Source: an uncultured Eubacteriales bacterium (GTDB lineage Bacteria > Bacillota > Clostridia > Oscillospirales > Oscillospiraceae). From it: 12,749 nucleotides of DNA. The notes below the pieces were generated by a model, which worked only from the letters and a program-made list of their open reading frames with translations, was not told the DNA's origin and ran no database searches. The stretch lies in contig USGS01000046.1 in NCBI GenBank assembly GCA_900554275.1, positions 1 to 12,749 on the forward strand. The letters are read 5' to 3'. Made by a program: the position numbers and the translations under genes. Positions 12,370-12,749 of this stretch are shown here, one piece after another (the stretch's first letter is position 1; each line of letters begins with the position of its first letter).

Positions 12370-12749
12370 GTCGCCCCCCTCGCGGGGGGCGTGGATTGAA
12401 ATGTTCCATACGCGTTTCATACGCACCTCCTACACCGTCGCCCCCCTCGCGGGGGGCGTGGATTGAAATAGCCCGCAAGAATGTGGAGTATCGGCCGGCC
12501 ATGCGGTCGCCCCCCTCGCGGGGGGCGTGGATTGAAATCAGAAGAAGTACATCGAGGCGGCGTCTTGCGACGTCGCCCCCCTCGCGGGGGGCGTGGATTG
12601 AAATGTTGAGTTTGGCCATGATTTGCGCATATACGTCCTCGTCGCCCCCCTCGCGGGGGGCGTGGATTGAAATCGGGAGACGCTGGCGCTGCTGTCCATC
12701 AATCAGCGGTCGCCCCCCTCGCGGGGGGCGTGGATTGAAATTTTCGTTG
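12370..12749 (+). CRISPR. Type I-C CRISPR array, first six repeats, continues past window
   Basis: Six identical 33-nt repeats start at 12370, 12437, 12506, 12572, 12641 and 12709. Each begins GTCG, has a C6/G6 hairpin with a TCGC centre and ends CGTGGATTGAAAT, the standard I-C tail that becomes the crRNA handle. The five complete spacers are 34, 36, 33, 36 and 35 nt and are all different; a sixth is cut by the window edge. Repeat identity and varied spacers point to an active or recently active array. The new end is on the left, next to the leader and cas2. No spacer matches elsewhere in the window by eye. Confidence 0.98.

Noticed and set aside
12335..12619. Minus-strand ORF with repeated ISIHAPREGGD
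   Set aside because: This is the CRISPR repeat read as protein, a common false annotation; it is not a gene.

Overview
The window looks like accessory DNA of a GC-rich Firmicute, most likely a gut Oscillospiraceae/Ruminococcaceae-type clostridium. This rests on the GC-rich coding sequence, strong AGGAGG ribosome sites, a clostridial-style tyrosine integrase remnant and a clostridial-type I-C CRISPR-Cas locus. The organism is inferred from sequence style; no search was run.

Left part (1-3242): the end of a cysteine-rich reading frame is followed by a radical SAM/SPASM enzyme with an N-terminal region like a peptide-recognition domain, typical of RiPP maturases. Next comes a well-formed promoter and an AlbA_2/Schlafen-type ATP-binding regulator whose best start codon is ATT. 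Two hairpin-forming inverted repeats follow, then a 44-nt 3' piece of a tRNA gene, best read as tRNA-Val(CAC), that marks an integration site.

Middle (3243-4375): a terminator, a pair of TGACCCAAA repeats, a second terminator and a broken tyrosine integrase on the minus strand. The integrase lacks its N-terminus and has an internal deletion. An AT-richer 410-bp stretch then leads to the cas operon.

Right part (4376-12749): a complete type I-C system, cas3-cas5c-cas8c(with internal cas11c)-cas7c-cas4-cas1-cas2. The genes are tightly spaced or overlapping on the plus strand. A leader and the first six repeats of a CRISPR array follow, and the array runs off the window.

The most interesting find lies just upstream of cas3. 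On the minus strand a promoter is placed to start transcription at the first base of a shortened CRISPR-like repeat, which keeps the crRNA-handle end TGGATTGAAA. It is followed by about 14 nt of guide and a long terminator hairpin. That guide matches, at 12 of 14 positions and next to a TTC PAM, a site between this promoter and the predicted cas3 promoter. The two mismatches fall at positions 6 and 12, where type I Cascade flips bases out. This is what a self-encoded cas-regulating crRNA-like RNA (CreR/CreA type) would look like: Cascade loaded with it could sit on the cas promoter and repress the operon, and possibly its own promoter.
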